From contig NC_087259.1 in NCBI RefSeq assembly GCF_037042905.1, forward strand, positions 21,548,001 through 21,612,000: 64,000 bases of DNA. Reading direction: 5' to 3'. The DNA comes from Lytechinus pictus. Lineage: Eukaryota > Echinodermata > Echinoidea > Temnopleuroida > Toxopneustidae. Each line of letters begins with the position of its first letter. The stretch's first letter is position 1. The notes beneath the pieces were generated by a model. The model ran no database searches and had not been told where the DNA came from. It saw only the letters and a program-made list of their open reading frames with translations. A program made the translations under genes and the position numbers. Shown here in pieces: positions 13,091 to 26,192 of this stretch.

Positions 13091-14245
13091 TTAAAGAGAT
13101 CGTTTAACTTTGTGAGCAGCTGATTTAAAAAATTCTCAAACTGAGACGAAACATGTGTATGAGTGCCTGTATTTGTCCTCAAAAACCCTGAAACAGACTT
13201 CAATATAGGATGAAAAACTGTAATTTAGATACAAGTAGCAATTTATTAGCTTGATTTTGAGAACCGTCTAGTAGACAGGCTCAGCTTATGACCAGTTTTC
13301 TCCAATTCAAAAAGTCCGTTGGCTATGTTGACTGCCTTCTGCTGTGTGTATCTCCTATACACACGCTATTAGCTGCACTGAACATTCAGTGTATACCTTG
13401 TACACACTGTATGTAGGTCATGCTGTGTTCATCTCGAGTTAAAGTGATCATTTCACTTTGTTCTGATTTTTAAAATTCTCCTTTTGGTTCCTGAAAATGG
13501 GCTAAACATTAGGCTTATAGTGTAAAAATACCATCCCAAAAGTTTCAAAGTATTATATTTACAGGATCAATTTTAAACCTTGGAGATGTAAACCAAAGTT
13601 TGAAATAATTGGGAGTTGGTTTCAATGACTATGTGTATACAGGGAATCTGTGCACCACAACACATTAATTCTAGATGAACACAACATGACCTACATATAC
13701 AGTGTGTACAAGATATACACTGAATGTACAGTGCAGCTAATAGTGTGTGTATAGGAGATACACACAACAGAAGGCAGTCAAAATACCCAACGGACTTTTT
13801 GAATTGGAGAAAACTGGTCATAAGCTGAACCCGTCTACTAGACGGTTCTCAAAATCAGGCTAATAAATTGCTACTTGTATCTAAATTACAGTTTTTCATC
13901 CTATATTGTGGTCTGTTTCAGGGTTTTTGAGAACAAATACAGGCACCCATACGCACGTTTCAACTCAGTTTGATAATTTTTTTAATCTGCTGCTCACAAA
14001 GTTAAACGATCCCTTTAATGTGTTGTGTTGCACAGATTCGCTCTATACACATAGTCATTGAAACCAACTCCCAATTATTTTGAAACTTTGGTTTACATCT
14101 CCAATGTTTTAAATTGATCCTGTAGATATAATACTTTGAAACTTTTGAGATGGTATTTTTACACTATAAGCCTAATGTTTAGCCCATTTTCAAGAACCAA
14201 AATGAGATTTTTTTAAATCAGAACAAAGTGAAATGATCACTTTAA
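13091..14245. mobile_element. Outer copy of a TTAA-flanked MITE, split by its own kind
   Basis: The outer element opens TTAAAGAGATCGTTTAACTT (13091) and closes with the inverse AAATGATCACTTTAA (14245), so TTAA flanks both sides. Its left part is 13091-13438 and its right part 14019-14245. Joined, the two parts are the reverse complement of the inner copy at 13439-14018. TTAA target use fits piggyBac- or Kolobok-type non-autonomous elements. No transposase is encoded. Confidence 0.85.
13439..14018. mobile_element. Inner copy of the same TTAA MITE, inserted in inverted orientation
   Basis: This 580-bp element starts TTAAAGTGATCATTTCACTT and ends ACGATCCCTTTAA, with TTAA at both edges. At the matching position the uninterrupted element has a TTAA (ATTAAT at about 13662-13667 in this copy), which shows that the inner copy landed in an internal TTAA of the outer copy and duplicated it. 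It is non-coding, and several short arms are near-identical between copies. Confidence 0.85.
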
Positions 14246-15114
14246 GGCTTCGAAGGGAGGGGGCATGGAGGAGGGCAGGGGACAATCACCCCCTCCCCTC
14301 CGCCCCTATTTGCTTTTTTCAAGGCAATCTTTAGGTCGTCTGAGAGTTGTTTCAAAAGCTGTTAAAAGGTTACACATTTGTACAATATGCAATATATTTT
14401 TTTACAGATGTACATTCAGAACAGATATAGTCAGCTAATAACGACTGGGCCCGATATCAATCGTCATCCGCATAACCGTGACCATGGCTCAAACCTCTGA
14501 ATCAATAGTACCCCCTCCCCCCCCCCCCAACTGGACTACATACACCACACACCACAACGCCCAGCAACATAAATTGATAAAGTTGATCACGTTATGTTGA
14601 AAATATTTTTTTTAATCCATGTATTATTTAGGAAAGTACTTTTTCCTAAATATTGAATAGCTGTGTAAAGTAACGCTGCAATTACCAAGAGTGCAGGTTG
14701 GAGTAATTTTTCCTCGCTTGCATTTTCATAAATAATGACTGTGCCAAGTTTTATCCATTCAAATTTTAGCTCATTATGCAACTTAAGAAACTGAAAGTAA
14801 GATTAAAACGGGAATGAAGTGATAGTCTGAACACGCTGGGCTAACTGAGAACCTTCATTGGAGGCAAGTCAGTCAGGCCAAGGAGAAATGCCGAAGCCTA
14901 CAGTGGGTAAAACAAATCTGGCGGTTAATTGCCCATTAGTGACATACTCAACATGTCAATACTGGGAGTGAGAAGATCAACTCGGGGATGTAAGTGGTAA
15001 GTGCCCTTCGAAAATATGCCACCAGCAAAAGAGCTAGCATATAGAGATATCGCACCTCTGGAAAGTTAAAAAAATATATACTTATTTTGAATCATTCCAA
15101 TCTGTAAATATGAA
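14246..15114. other. No gene; C-rich tracts
   Basis: Contains C-rich runs at 14291-14310 and 14511-14529. No coding sequence is supported. Confidence 0.4.
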
Positions 15115-15300
15115 ACTATTTTCATTTATTTCAATAAAACATACAGAAAAAGGTAAAAATAAAATTCAAAAAATTACGTAACAAATATATGTCATGTTCT
15201 TTTTTAAATTATTTTCATTTATTTCAATAAAACATGCAGAAAAAGGTAAAAATAAAATTTTAAAAAATACGTAACAAAAATATATGTGATGTTCTTTTTT
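15115..15300. repeat. Tandem duplication, unit about 93 bp
   Basis: Two adjacent copies share TATTTTCATTTATTTCAATA, then AAAAAGGTAAAAATAAAATT, then ACGTAACAAA and ATGTTCTTTTTT. They differ at only a few positions, so the duplication is recent. Confidence 0.8.
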
Positions 15301-16289
15301 TAATCGACGTTTGAGGGCTGTAAAGATTCAAACACTTGCGTATCGAGGGGGTTGGGGAGCAAGTCTATGCCTCCGGCGACAATTGAGGGGCAAGAAAATC
15401 GCGAAGGAGAAAATGGGAACAAAATGGGAATAAGAAAAATAATAGAGGATTTACTACCCCACTCTCTAGAAGGTGAATGCACCAAAACTCATTTTAAAAA
15501 TCTAAAGCTCAGTCACTCTGCTTTCTATAATGATTAATCTCATAAATTTGCACCCCTATATAATCATTATAATAGGTTCTGAAACTTTTTCATATAATTA
15601 TATATAGGCATGATCGGGATCCAGTGTTTGTAGGATTATTTGACAAATTTAAACTTCGTTTTGAAATACATAACTTCCGGTGCGGGCGGAAATTTGAGGG
15701 GGCACAAAAAAACAGCAAAATAGAAAAGGAAAAGGAGAAAATGAAGACAAATTCAGAATTCTTTCAAAACACTATATAAACACACATTAATTTTGTAACG
15801 GTTAAACATTCGTGAAAACAGACCACTTATTCATTGCAGTATCTCATTTCATCACCCTTCCGTTCAATTTCACTTATTTCAGTATATTTTTTCATGGGTA
15901 AAATACTCAATAAATTACATTTGACAGAATACGATCTGATGTCATTTCCACGCTCGGTCGCTTTGTCCCCTTGCTTATACCATAATTGAGATACATGTCA
16001 AATAGGGGGCAATAGGGGCGTCAATATACGCCGGTGTGTTCAATGCAGATTTACATGTATCTCTGTAACGACAGAATGGGGAAAAGGACATAAAATACGC
16101 TCAATATTGTTTTCGACAAGAGCAACAGGAACAACCAGGACATTTAATAAATTTTGGTATTATTTTTAGTATTGGATATTATCTTGGCACATCGATGAGG
16201 CATATCAATAATGACACGCGGTGACCTTTAACTTAAAAGATCTGCGCATGATGGAATTCAAGTAAACATCTTTCAAAATAGTATGATAA
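15301..16289. other. No gene seen
   Basis: Two short related fragments (GCCTCCGGCGACAATTGAGG near 15369 and a diverged one near 15675) look like end pieces of dispersed elements. No host gene is recognised. Confidence 0.4.
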
Positions 16290-16685
16290 CACCATATCCA
16301 CTTGGTCTAATATACTTGGTGTAATAACCGTTTGGTGCATGTACTGTACACTTTGTCTAATGCCCATTTATTATTTTCTCATAGTCATTTGGCAGTTTAG
16401 TGTAATAACCAGAAGGTCCACTGAATGTACACGTTGTCTACATTTTCAAATGAAAATTTGATTCAGAAATAGTTACTGTATAAGAGTAAGACCATGCAAG
16501 TGGAAAGTACACATGATATAATGGCCTCAGTCACTAGGCGTCTAGGCCTATACATGTATGTTAATTGTTATATCTATTTATCGCTCTTGCAAAATGACGA
16601 TTAGACCAAATGGTAGATATGATTAGACCATGTACGAAAAGTAGACGAAGCGGGCATAGACCAAATGGCAATGAGAACTTCTTTC
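16290..16685. mobile_element. Fold-back built on TTGGTCTAAT motifs, copy 1
   Basis: The left side holds direct TTGGTCTAATAT, TTTGTCTAATGCCCATT and similar motifs (16303-16372). The right side holds their inverse, ATTAGACCAAATGGTA and GCATAGACCAAATGGCA (16600-16672). The same arrangement occurs at 60590-60897. It is non-coding; the boundaries are approximate. Confidence 0.5.
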
Positions 16686-16698
16686 CTTGTGCTCGTAA

Positions 16699-16852
16699 GG
16701 GGCCCGTAACACAAAGCTTTGATGATCGTATAACATGTTTTACGATTGGTTCCATTGACTACAATGTACAATCAATCGTGAAAAATCAAGCATACTATTA
16801 ATCACTAACCTTTGTGTTACCAGAGTGATATCTCCTTGGTGTTACGGGACCC
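16699..16852. mobile_element. Short MITE with GGGnCCCGTAACAC ends
   Basis: It starts GGGGCCCGTAACACAAAG and ends GTGTTACGGGACCC. A second inverted TAACACAAAG block lies inside the right end. It is non-coding and sits beside the fold-back at 16290-16685. Confidence 0.55.
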
Positions 16853-17057
16853 AGGTCAGAATGGCATGACCCGTGGACATGGGGACACATTTATGTACAT
16901 AAAAAAAACGATCAGTTCTGAGACTGACAATCTTAGATTTTGCCTCCGACGAAGATTCTGCTAGGATCGAAAGCTTAGGCCCCTTTTTGACTTTCTAATC
17001 TTAGAGTTCTTCTAATATTCGTCGTTCTCAAGTCCGTCTACTCATTCATCGTCGTTT

Positions 17058-17282
17058 ATGAATCTGGTTTATTCAGCATCTTTCCAAGAAAGAAAAGTGC
17101 TGGTGAAATGTCCATACTGCCCTGTCATGCCTGTCGTAGCTGCAAAATTATGGAATCATGTACCTACTGCAGTGAAGATGGTCTCCTCTGTTGACCAGTT
17201 CAAGAAACTCACTAAAACCCATGTATTTGGCTCAGAGGACAATGGATTTGCATGGACTAAACTGATCCTTCTGAGGTGTTGA
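17058..17282 (+). pseudogene. LINE reverse-transcriptase C-terminal remnant (CR1/L2 type)
   Basis: The 74-codon frame includes AAKLWNHVPTAVKMVSSVDQ followed by FKKLTKTHVF. This is the characteristic last segment of CR1/L2-type LINE proteins (the A-x-x-LWN-x-x-P ... F-K-x-x-L-K-T-H-x-F pattern), seen also at the ends of the LINEs at 25149 and about 31380. No reverse-transcriptase core precedes it, so it is a 5'-truncated scrap. The Met at 17058 is fortuitous. Confidence 0.65.
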
Positions 17283-17340
17283 ATTATTGTTCATGTTGTT
17301 TTAGGGGCCTAAACATGGAATAGTGTGTGTGCAGCGATTT

Positions 17341-17934
17341 TTAAAGGAGAATGATATCTTTGGAACAAGATAGCTTGTGTGAAAACAGAAAAATTAAAGA
17401 AACAGATCAACGAAAGTTTGAGAAAAATCGGACAAATGACGAGAAAGTTATGAGCATTTAAATATTGCGATCACTATTGCTATGGAGATCTTCACATTCG
17501 CAATGCGACAAAGATGTGTGATGTCACTTGTGAACAACTCTCCCCATTACTTTAGTATATATTTCACTTAAACTGCCTCTTTTTTCACATCTATCAGTAG
17601 AGCATATAATCTTTCTATAGGAGGGCATGTAATACAGATTTTTGAAAAATACATCATGGATAAAGAGTTTGTATCACCATAAGAAAAAGCAAAAAGATAA
17701 ATTTTGGGGGTATTTTATAGTCCATCAAAGGGAAAGTTGTTCACATGTGACATCACATATCCTTGTCGCATTGCCAATGGGAGGATCTCCATGGCATTAG
17801 TGATTGCACTATTCAAATGCTCATAAGTTTCTCATTATTTGTCCGATTTTTCTCGAAACTTTCTTTGTTATTATTGTTTGATTTTTCTGTTTCGACACAA
17901 GCCTACTTGTTCCAAAGGTTTCATTCCCCTTTAA
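17341..17934. mobile_element. TTAA-flanked fold-back element
   Basis: It begins TTAAAGGAGAATGATATCTT and ends with the inverse CATTCCCCTTTAA. Long internal arms pair, for example CTTTGGAACAAGATAGCTTG with CAAGCCTACTTGTTCCAAAG, and ATCGGACAAATGACGAGAAA with the segment near 17830-17855. The TTAA edges match the 13091-14245, 41387-43305 and 53955-56484 elements. It has no coding capacity. Confidence 0.75.
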
Positions 17935-20493
17935 CTGAAAGGAATAGGCGCTTTATCAAATGTCTAATAGATTCTTCAACCACGATCATTTCATTTAGGC
18001 AACAATTTGACCCCCCCCCCCCCCCATGTATGCGACAAGTCCCTGTTGAAGCAGACCCCATCCCCTCGAAATAAACTTTCTAATTATAGATTCGCTGAGC
18101 ACTTTCTATCACGCACGGATGAATATCATGATTCATTTTCCCTTCTCCTCTCTAAACGGTTTTACCGAGATTTCTAGAATATGGAGAGTATATTATTTCA
18201 AATAACATGCAAGCTCAGACTCTGACGAGGTACATACCAGCAATTCCATCCAAAGTTTTCGTTTTCATCATTAAATATGAATTAAATGATTGTTAATTCA
18301 CTGGTGCAGTGTTTCAACCATAAGTGGAAATCAATATCCTATCCGCAAGCACACTTTTAACCGTGTCTGCCCCTCTCTATAATTGACAAAAGGCAAGTCC
18401 CCTTGTAAATTGAATACCCCCCCACCTCCTCCGTACCCCACCTGAAAATTAAAGGGAATTTATATCACATGACCAATGGGGAGCTGCTCGCATGTGACGT
18501 CACAAAAACATAACTCTGTCAATCTCTGATGGATTTTGTCAAATCTCCATCAATATGTCTTGGGATTATTCAGCTTTTATCCAAAACCAAGTACTAGTAG
18601 AGGGATTGGTGATATTAGTAGTAACATGGAGGTTTACCTCCATGGTAGTAAGTAGAAGTAGTATAGTAGTAGAAGAAGAAGCCGCTGTTGTAGTACTTCC
18701 TCCCTATTTCGTCTCCCTCTTTCCCTTTCTCCCTCTCATTACACACCAACTCTGCTTTTTCCGTGTCCTCACTAAATATTATTTCATTTACAAAAACGTA
18801 TACAATATGGATCAATAAATTTTCTAACACATTAACACCTGCTACGGCATAACTTATCTTTGATGTCTTGCCTGAAATAATAATTACCTCATGGTGACAA
18901 TTATAGTGTTAAGTCATTACAAAATCCAGAGGGGTTTGATGAGGTATCACTCTTGATCAGTGATGATCCGGAAATTGGCCACATGAGACCAATCATTGTC
19001 TTCGTGTAAAACCTCTCGCATCCATTTCAATCAAACTAGAATTGCTTACTTACATCTGGGACCGTGCTTACATCATTGAAAAATAAGGTTGATTATATTC
19101 CAGGGACCTCCCTGTTTGAATAATTCCTTCCAATTTCCCCTACGTCACAGTGCATATACGACACATTCTCGTTTATGTTTAAATTCCGTCATGTACGATT
19201 TTGTTGATTTACTTAATAAACACACTTTTTAAGGAAAAGGGGTAAAACAAACAATAGACAAAATCAACTCCCAACTAATATAAACCTATCATAATTTTCA
19301 TATTATGTTGAGATGTCGATGTCAATGTTGTTGTGTTTTTATTTTAATTCGGAGATAAATAATCGTATAATGTTCATCAAATTTGCTCATGTATAAGCTC
19401 ATATTGGACATGATCACGGTCCCTATTAGACAAGGGCTTATAATCTATGACCCTTTGGAGGAGTTGTAATGCAACTCTAAAATAGTAAAAATCAAACGGA
19501 AATTGATTTTCATGAAGAACACACAGAGATTATTTTGTTGGATAGTTTCAAACGCAACAATGGGCTTCCTATAAACCTTCCACCCGGTATTGCAGCATTA
19601 ATATTTGAACCACTGTTGATGTAATTTTGAATGAATTATAGTTCCCTAATTTGAGATGGAACCACTTGAGGCATAGGTGATTTCGTGCAAATGGTCCATT
19701 GAGGGGGCTACGGCCTTCTCCTGTACAAAATTTGAAATTCGAAGTAGGACACGCCCCCCCCCCCTCCCCGGATCGCAGCCAATTGTGTCAGGAATCTCAG
19801 GAAAGACTCAAATTCTGCTTTTTATACTCTTCCGGGAAGGAGAGATTCTTGAAATGATTAAAGGTCTCTTTTGCATGTTAATAAAAATGAATAAAAGAAC
19901 AAACATATCTGTTCCCTATTAAGTTTCGGCGTCAAGTTTCGGCATCAACCGCTAATAACAAATCTGTATTTGATTTCGGGTTCATATCACAGCGGGAAAG
20001 AAGTGATATAGGTTTCCTGCAGCAGTGGTGAACAGATGGGGGCATTTGGGGCGCTTGCCTCCCCCCAAACCAAGGAAAAAAAAGGAAAGAAAAGAAAAGG
20101 ACGAGAGAGAATGGTGAAATATGAAATTATTTTCTGAGTATTATGTCAAAATCTATCACAAAATTTGATTTTGTAATAAATAAAATTCTCGCTCGCAACT
20201 TATTTTTCAATAAATGTTGATCGATACGCCATATCTGGCCCCTCAAAATTTTTGGCTCATTTCGCCACAGCTTTCCAGGTATAACAAGGGGGAAAAAATG
20301 CTTTCGAAAGCACTGTTAGACTTTACTTGTGGCCCTGTTTCTCGTCCTCCTCCACAGAGATCATGGAGTTGAAGACAAAAATAATCAGGAATTGGTTTTA
20401 AAAAAGTTGGTAGATTCTGTATATTCAACAATTTCAAAATGGGGCGCTTCTCGCGGAGATGATTCACACATTGGCGCGTAAATCATGTGACCC
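17935..20493. other. Gene-free stretch with element fragments
   Basis: About 18451-18560 opens TTAAAGGGAAT and then matches the internal GTGACnTCAC segment of the 17341 element, so it is a solo end. A perfect palindrome ACCTCCATGG-type hairpin lies at about 18626-18646. C runs occur near 18011-18026 and 19747-19757, and a copy of the 2990-3160 repeat lies at 20145-20270. No gene is supported. Confidence 0.45.
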
Positions 20494-20715
20494 TATACAG
20501 CAAAAACCGTGGTGTTAACCGGTGTACATAGAGGACCACATCAGCGCTTGTTTTACACCGGTGTTAAATTGACAGTGTTAGTTTACCACGTCACCTATAT
20601 GTGTTATACAAGACCCCTGGTTGTTACATTTACATTCTTTGGTGTTATGTTCAATCTCTAGGGTGTAAATTTAACACCAACTGGTGTCAGTTTTAACACC
20701 ACAGTTTCTACAGTG
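20494..20715. mobile_element. MITE with GTGGTGTTAA inverted ends
   Basis: The left end TACAGCAAAAACCGTGGTGT and the inverse of the right end (ACACCACAGTTTCTACAGTG) match as terminal inverted repeats. Several GGTGTTA/TAACACC motifs lie inside. The CAG...CTG termini and TA-rich flank suggest a Tc1/mariner-type MITE. Non-coding. Confidence 0.6.
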
Positions 20716-23473
20716 AATCTACCCTGACCTTGATCCGTGTCACAATGGGTCACTTGAATAAAACTCCAATCTAGCTTCCAATTACAAAGCCTTCATTAGA
20801 ATCGTTTAAAAACAATCAAAATAAAGTCATATTTATATGAAATAACTATCGCACCTACAAAGAGAAACCATGGTAAAAAAAATCTAATCAAAACATTCCA
20901 AATACTAAATAGGAAATAATTATCATGCTTTCATTTCACAGCGATTTCTATATAAACGACAAGGTCGAATATTTACTTTCAACTTCACGTTTCGTGAAAC
21001 TAAAAGAGTATGAGGGTGGATGATTGCCAAAAATACATTTCAAGGGGGGGTATATATTTCACTGAAGGTAAGAAACAAAACAACAAAACGGTATCCCTGA
21101 CATGGGAGCTGTGCTTGTGGTGGTGTTTTATGGTGTTGCTGGTGTAATTGTAATATGGTGGTGGACATGGTAGTACAGGCAAAGTTGTTGTTGCGTACTC
21201 TTGTTGTATTGGCAATACTAGTAGTTGTCATGATGTTAGGAGTTTGTTGCGACGGTGTTGGTATACGTCATAACTGAGTGGTGGTAACATCCGAATATGC
21301 TGGTGACCCGGGCTGGTGATGCATGTGTGCCTGTTAATATCGGGGGTGGCGGTTGTAAGGTTTTAGCGAGTTGTGTTGTCTGCTGCACGTTCCAATGGTT
21401 ATGGGGGGAGATGGATATATATACCTTTATATCCCTTTATCCACATTTAGCTATAGCTGTGATATACTTTGTGCAAAAGGACAGGCAGATATTGAGAATT
21501 GTATACTTACCACTGTCTTGAAAGAGATGTGAAGAATCGAAACAATCTAGTTCAAAATGGTAGACCGATGATCCGACAGAAAATTATTCACTTCATTGTA
21601 ACCACGGTAACAGTCATTGATGTCGTCGCTTTGTCTCATTCTACACCGAGGGGGTGCATGAAGCCGTGTGTTTGCAAAATAAACTTATCTGTCGGTGATG
21701 AGTCGGTGAACTGAAGTCAAGACACACAGTCTGTTCAGAAGGTATGATGCGCCGGCCGGCAACCCGGTACACTGAACTGTATATCTCCTTGGTATATCTG
21801 CTACAGCTACAGAGTATAATTATTGTAACAAGAAAGAGTATATAGGTCCTACACGTGAATTATACCAAGAGTAGACCTTAAACACTGTTATATAGTGGTG
21901 GAAAGAATTATTTTCCTCGATGGTTGACGGTATAGAATTAGGTGAGCATATATCAGTCTTGTCTCGCCCATACATACATTGTCCCAGATTTTTTTAATAG
22001 ATGCGGGCAGCGCGTGGAATATCGTCTAAAAAGAGCCGCCGAAGGAGAGTGCGATGCATGCATTCTCACATGACTTCATTCACCCAAGATGTAGATGTTG
22101 TTGCATAGAACTCGCACGCGCGACCTCGACTAGAGAATTCCCGAGGGCCTCTTGATGCTTTCTTCGCATTGTGCTGTCAGCATGTCGACCCATGCTGTCA
22201 GTAAATTCGTGGTCGCTGAGAAGTACGAAACAAGATATTTAAATCAATGCCAATCTTGTTCTTTCAGGGGTTCGATTTCAGTTTCTTGTCCTCCCTCGCT
22301 CTCTCAGACAGGCATATACCCCCTCCCCATTTTCTGCGAATTAAAGAGGGGGAAGAGGGGTAAGGCGGAAAAGAGAGATAAAACATTGAAAAGGGGAAGG
22401 AGAGGAGACCAAAAAAGAAGAGAAATTTGTGAATGAAACGAAGGGAGAAGAATAATTGTAAAATAGACAAACTTTCAGTTCATTAGGCCTGTTGATCACT
22501 GTTGAGTAAGATAATAATCTGTTCAAGAGGATAACATGCATGGGCTTAACATATTCCGATTTCTAAAGTCAATATGCGATTCGAGATTTCATTATTTCGT
22601 TACATCCCGTCGACATCGGACAATGTCAACTAATATTAATTATTGAGAAATACGAAATTTGTTCTTTATTTTTTTTTTTATCATGGAATTGTAATTTCAT
22701 GTAATAACATAAGAAAGAGTATAAATGCGGACATGACATCATCGGCCCACCTAAATAAAAATAAAGCGCGAGCTGAAATATTTTGATATTGGCACTGAAG
22801 TAATGATAGGAACCATAGTGGCATGTATATTGTATAAATCACTACATACATTATAGTCTAGACATCATAATGTAAATACCCCCTTCTCAGAACCATCCCT
22901 TAATATGTCCATACCCCCTTCTAATAACCCTTATTCATTAATTTAATCCAAGACAATAAAACTCTTATTGTTGATAGTTTCAAACAACCCCTAATCAGAG
23001 AACAAAGAACTGTCTTCCCCTTCCCAATAATTAAACCCCCCTTTTGCCCTATCCCCAAATTGGATTATAATTTGTGTTGAAGCTTGCAATATATTGAGTG
23101 TTCGCCCAAGGGTTGAGGAGATAAGTTGAGATCATCACAGAGTTCAGATATAGATATTTTCAGCCCGGACCATCCTTTTAAATTCGAAATTTCAAAATTT
23201 GACAAGCAAAAGAGCCATGCAGGCTCTCTCGGGTATAAATGCGTGTAGTCGATCCAGTCTTAAAATCCTCTTGTTGAAGTAGATGCGAACCAGTACCACC
23301 TCTCTCTCTCTCTTAACTGATCCCTCCACTTCTTTGGAGATTCCTGGAGTCCAGATAGAATGTAAATGTATGTAATCACAGATCCGTTTTAGGTTATTTC
23401 AAGAGACGTAGAACGGGAGGTATGGATTTTGTGAAGAAAAAAGAGGGATAGTAGGAGTAAGCTATTGTGAACT
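20716..23473. other. No gene seen
   Basis: Contains a GTT/GGT-rich microsatellite-like patch (21105-21260) and a CT run at about 23301-23315. Frames here, such as 21297-21521 and 22152-22436, have no recognisable features. I see no host gene. Confidence 0.45.
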
Positions 23474-24892
23474 TCAGATGACAAGCAAGGATGTGGCACA
23501 AGTAAATTGGTGGGGGTCATCACTGTCATAAAGGTTGTGACAATATGTGTGGTCTACTAGGCACTCCTTAGCTTTGTTGACAAAATCCACAGGTAGATGG
23601 TTGAGATTTGGACAGGCTGCAACAAAATGCTCCACTGTTTCATCCGCAGAGTTGCATAAGGGGCAGATACGAGTAGAGGATTTCTTCAAAGTGTATAGAC
23701 GACTTTGAGTTAGGTACGTACAGGACAGTAGTTGGGCTCTAACTATAATTGCGTGACGAATTGTAGGTGATATAGAGTACTTAGGATATAGGAGGTTAGC
23801 AGAAGGTGGGACCTTGTCTATCCAGAGCCTGAGTGAAGATTTACAACAGATTCCTTGTAGAGTGAGTTGTCTTACAGCATGAAGCACTTTGTATTTAGAC
23901 ATACGTTTCCAGACGGGATATGATGGTGGATTGGAGATGAGAATATGCAGATCTGGCAGGTCATACTTCTTCAATGTGGTTTGTAATGCCCGTATGGTGG
24001 GTGTTCCTGCATTAAGAGCAGCAAGAAGTGTCCTGAACTCAAAGCGACTATGGTCAAGAGCAATGAGTTGCCCGAGTAGCAGTAGCCTGTCGAGGTCAAT
24101 CTGTGAAGAAACTGGCATGAGATTTGTCAGCAGGAATACAATCTCATCTGCGGCAGACTTTGGCACCCCAAGAATTTGTTTAAAGAGGTGGCACTGGGTC
24201 TTGTCGAGCTTCTGCAGCATAGATTTCGTGAATTTGAATACAGTAGAGCCTTGCTACATCCTAGGGATACAAAAGGTTTTCCATAGCTGGGATATAATAG
24301 TGGGGATGAGTCCACCTGTATAGGCACCTGTGCCAGAGAGAGCGTAGAAGGTAAGGAGTCACATTCCAATGATGTTATCTGTAGGATCAAACCTTGTTCC
24401 AGATTTGATGACACCAAGATGTGGGTGGTTATCTTTCTCCTCTATGATGGAACCACCGACTTCCCAGGATGATCTTGTAGGTTTTTTGGTCTTGTTTGTT
24501 ACAACTACTGCACATTTGGAAGGATTGAATCTGTAGTGCCATTGTTGAGCATAGTTAAAGGCAACCTCTAACATTTGCTGCAGCTCTGTTGATGAGGAGG
24601 TGATGAGTGCAATATCATCCGCAAGGACTACCAGACCGGAGAAACGACCATCTATTGTGCAGCCAAGATTCTTTTCACGGAGTTTTTTATCAGACCATCA
24701 ACATATGTAGTGTATAATGTTGGAGATAAGACCCCACCTTGCCTCACCCCTTGGGTGACTGGTATCAGCTTACTGGCTTGACCCTTCCAGAAGACCTTGC
24801 TTTCTAATCTGTTGTACATAGATCCTAACATGTCCTGAATGCATGGGCTTAGCTTTGATGATCTCAGCTTATAGAAAAGACCTCTGTGCCAA
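23474..24892 (-). pseudogene. Decayed non-LTR retrotransposon reverse transcriptase, 5'-truncated
   Basis: Read right to left, the translation contains the RT segment TQGVRQGGVLSPTLY (about 24705-24760), the catalytic LADDIAL (about 24615-24640) and the thumb-side FNPSKCAVVV. It ends with a zinc-knuckle-like C-P-L-C-x8-H-F-x3-C-P near 23612-23670. The family uses such an RT plus a C-terminal CCHC module for target-primed reverse transcription. The copy is dead: a frameshift lies in a short A run near 24685, and two in-frame stops lie between 24220 and 24361. The endonuclease is missing. The clade is unclear, but it differs from the CR1/L2-like LINE next door, whose C-terminus lacks this knuckle. 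Confidence 0.8.
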
Positions 24893-25693
24893 ACAGATTA
24901 CCACCAGTACCACTTAAATTCCTTAACTAGGCCTACTCAAAAACTGGTCAGGTTTTTAACACACAATGCAACATTCTGTAAACAGTGTCTTCCTTGTAAG
25001 TATAGTTTAGAATGAAATGTGATAATTCACTACTCAATACATTTTACAGCAGTCGTCATATGTTATAAAGTAGCAAATATAATAATAATAATAGTACATT
25101 TCTTAAAAACGCATAACACTTACAGGTCTCTATGCGCGATTGACTAAATCAAACATTCTGAAAGATGTGGGTTTTTAATTGAACTTTGAATTTCTCAAGC
25201 TGGGTAATATTTCTTAATGTCGGTGGTAGAGAATTCCATAGTGCTGGTGCAGCTTTCTGGAAAGCCCGATCCCCATATGATTTGGTCTTGACAGTAATTT
25301 CAGAGAGAAGATTTTGTGAGCCAGAACGGAGATTACGCGTGGGTTTATGAATCTGGACAAGTTCTTGAAGATAAGCAGGGGCAATACCATGAATACATTT
25401 GAATGTTAATATGAGAAGTTTATATTTGATCCTTGATCGAATGGGTAGCCAGTGAAGGTCAGATAAGATAGGGGTGATGTGTTCAAATTTTCCTTTTCGA
25501 GTTATAAGTCTTGCAGCAGAATTTTGGATGTGTTGTAATTTATCAAGAAGCGATTCCTGTATTCCGAATAGTAAACTATTATTATTATCTAAGTGACTTA
25601 AGATGAAGGCATGTACTAACTTTTCTGTTGTTTTCCTATCAAGATATTTTCTCATTTTCCCAATTTTGTGTAACCCAATTGCAGCAGCCCTAC

Positions 25694-26192
25694 CCCGGGG
25701 GGGGGGCACTCGACCAAATAAGTGGTAGGGGTGTGCCGCGGGCGAGGCAAAAAACGGGGGCCTTGGAGCGGGCTTATTGTAAAAAGGAGGGTCCTCGGAA
25801 CGGGCTTCGGAACTACAAATGTTTGTGAAAACGGGGGTCCTCGGAACGGATCTCCGTATCTCTGTGAGTGCGTATGCATCCCTATGGAACGGGCAATCGT
25901 GCATGACGCAGCTAGCGCGGCCTCCGCCGGGTGCGCTCCCGCTTAGGCGATGGTCGAAAAGCGCTCTAAGGCCGCTTTTCACAAAAATTGCAGCTCCTTG
26001 TAGCAGATCAATGCGACCGGAACGGCGTAACGAAAAATATGCGAAGCTTTGGAACGGATTTCTTTCTTCTTTTTTCTCGATAAGAAGGAAATGCTATGCC
26101 TTGGAACGGAAATTTTAGTGTAAAAATGGGGATCCTCTCCGCGGCACATACCCACTATGCATTACATACTGAGTGCCCCCCCCCCCCCCGGG
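25694..26192. mobile_element. hAT-like MITE with poly-G/poly-C ends, inserted in the LINE ORF
   Basis: The element begins CCC followed by a G run and CACTC. It ends with the inverse, GAGTG, a C run and GGG. It is flanked by a perfect 8-bp duplication AGCCCTAC (25686-25693 and 26193-26200). Removing the element and one duplicate rejoins the LINE frame exactly (...NNICRA + AAIGLHK...). An 8-bp duplication fits hAT-type transposition. No transposase is present, and the frames inside are non-genic. Related elements lie at 34086 and 39381. Confidence 0.9.

Noticed and set aside
12660-13094. 144-codon open frame
   Set aside because: It spans a hAT-like MITE (12736-12977) and ends at the TTAA element; it is a translation of mobile DNA.
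23889-24323. 144-codon plus-strand open frame
   Set aside because: Antisense shadow of the decayed reverse transcriptase at 23474-24892.
25149-25982. 277-codon frame with its own Met upstream of the LINE C-terminus
   Set aside because: The N-terminal ~98 codons lie inside the inserted MITE; only the part from 25685 down is LINE protein, so this is not an independent gene.
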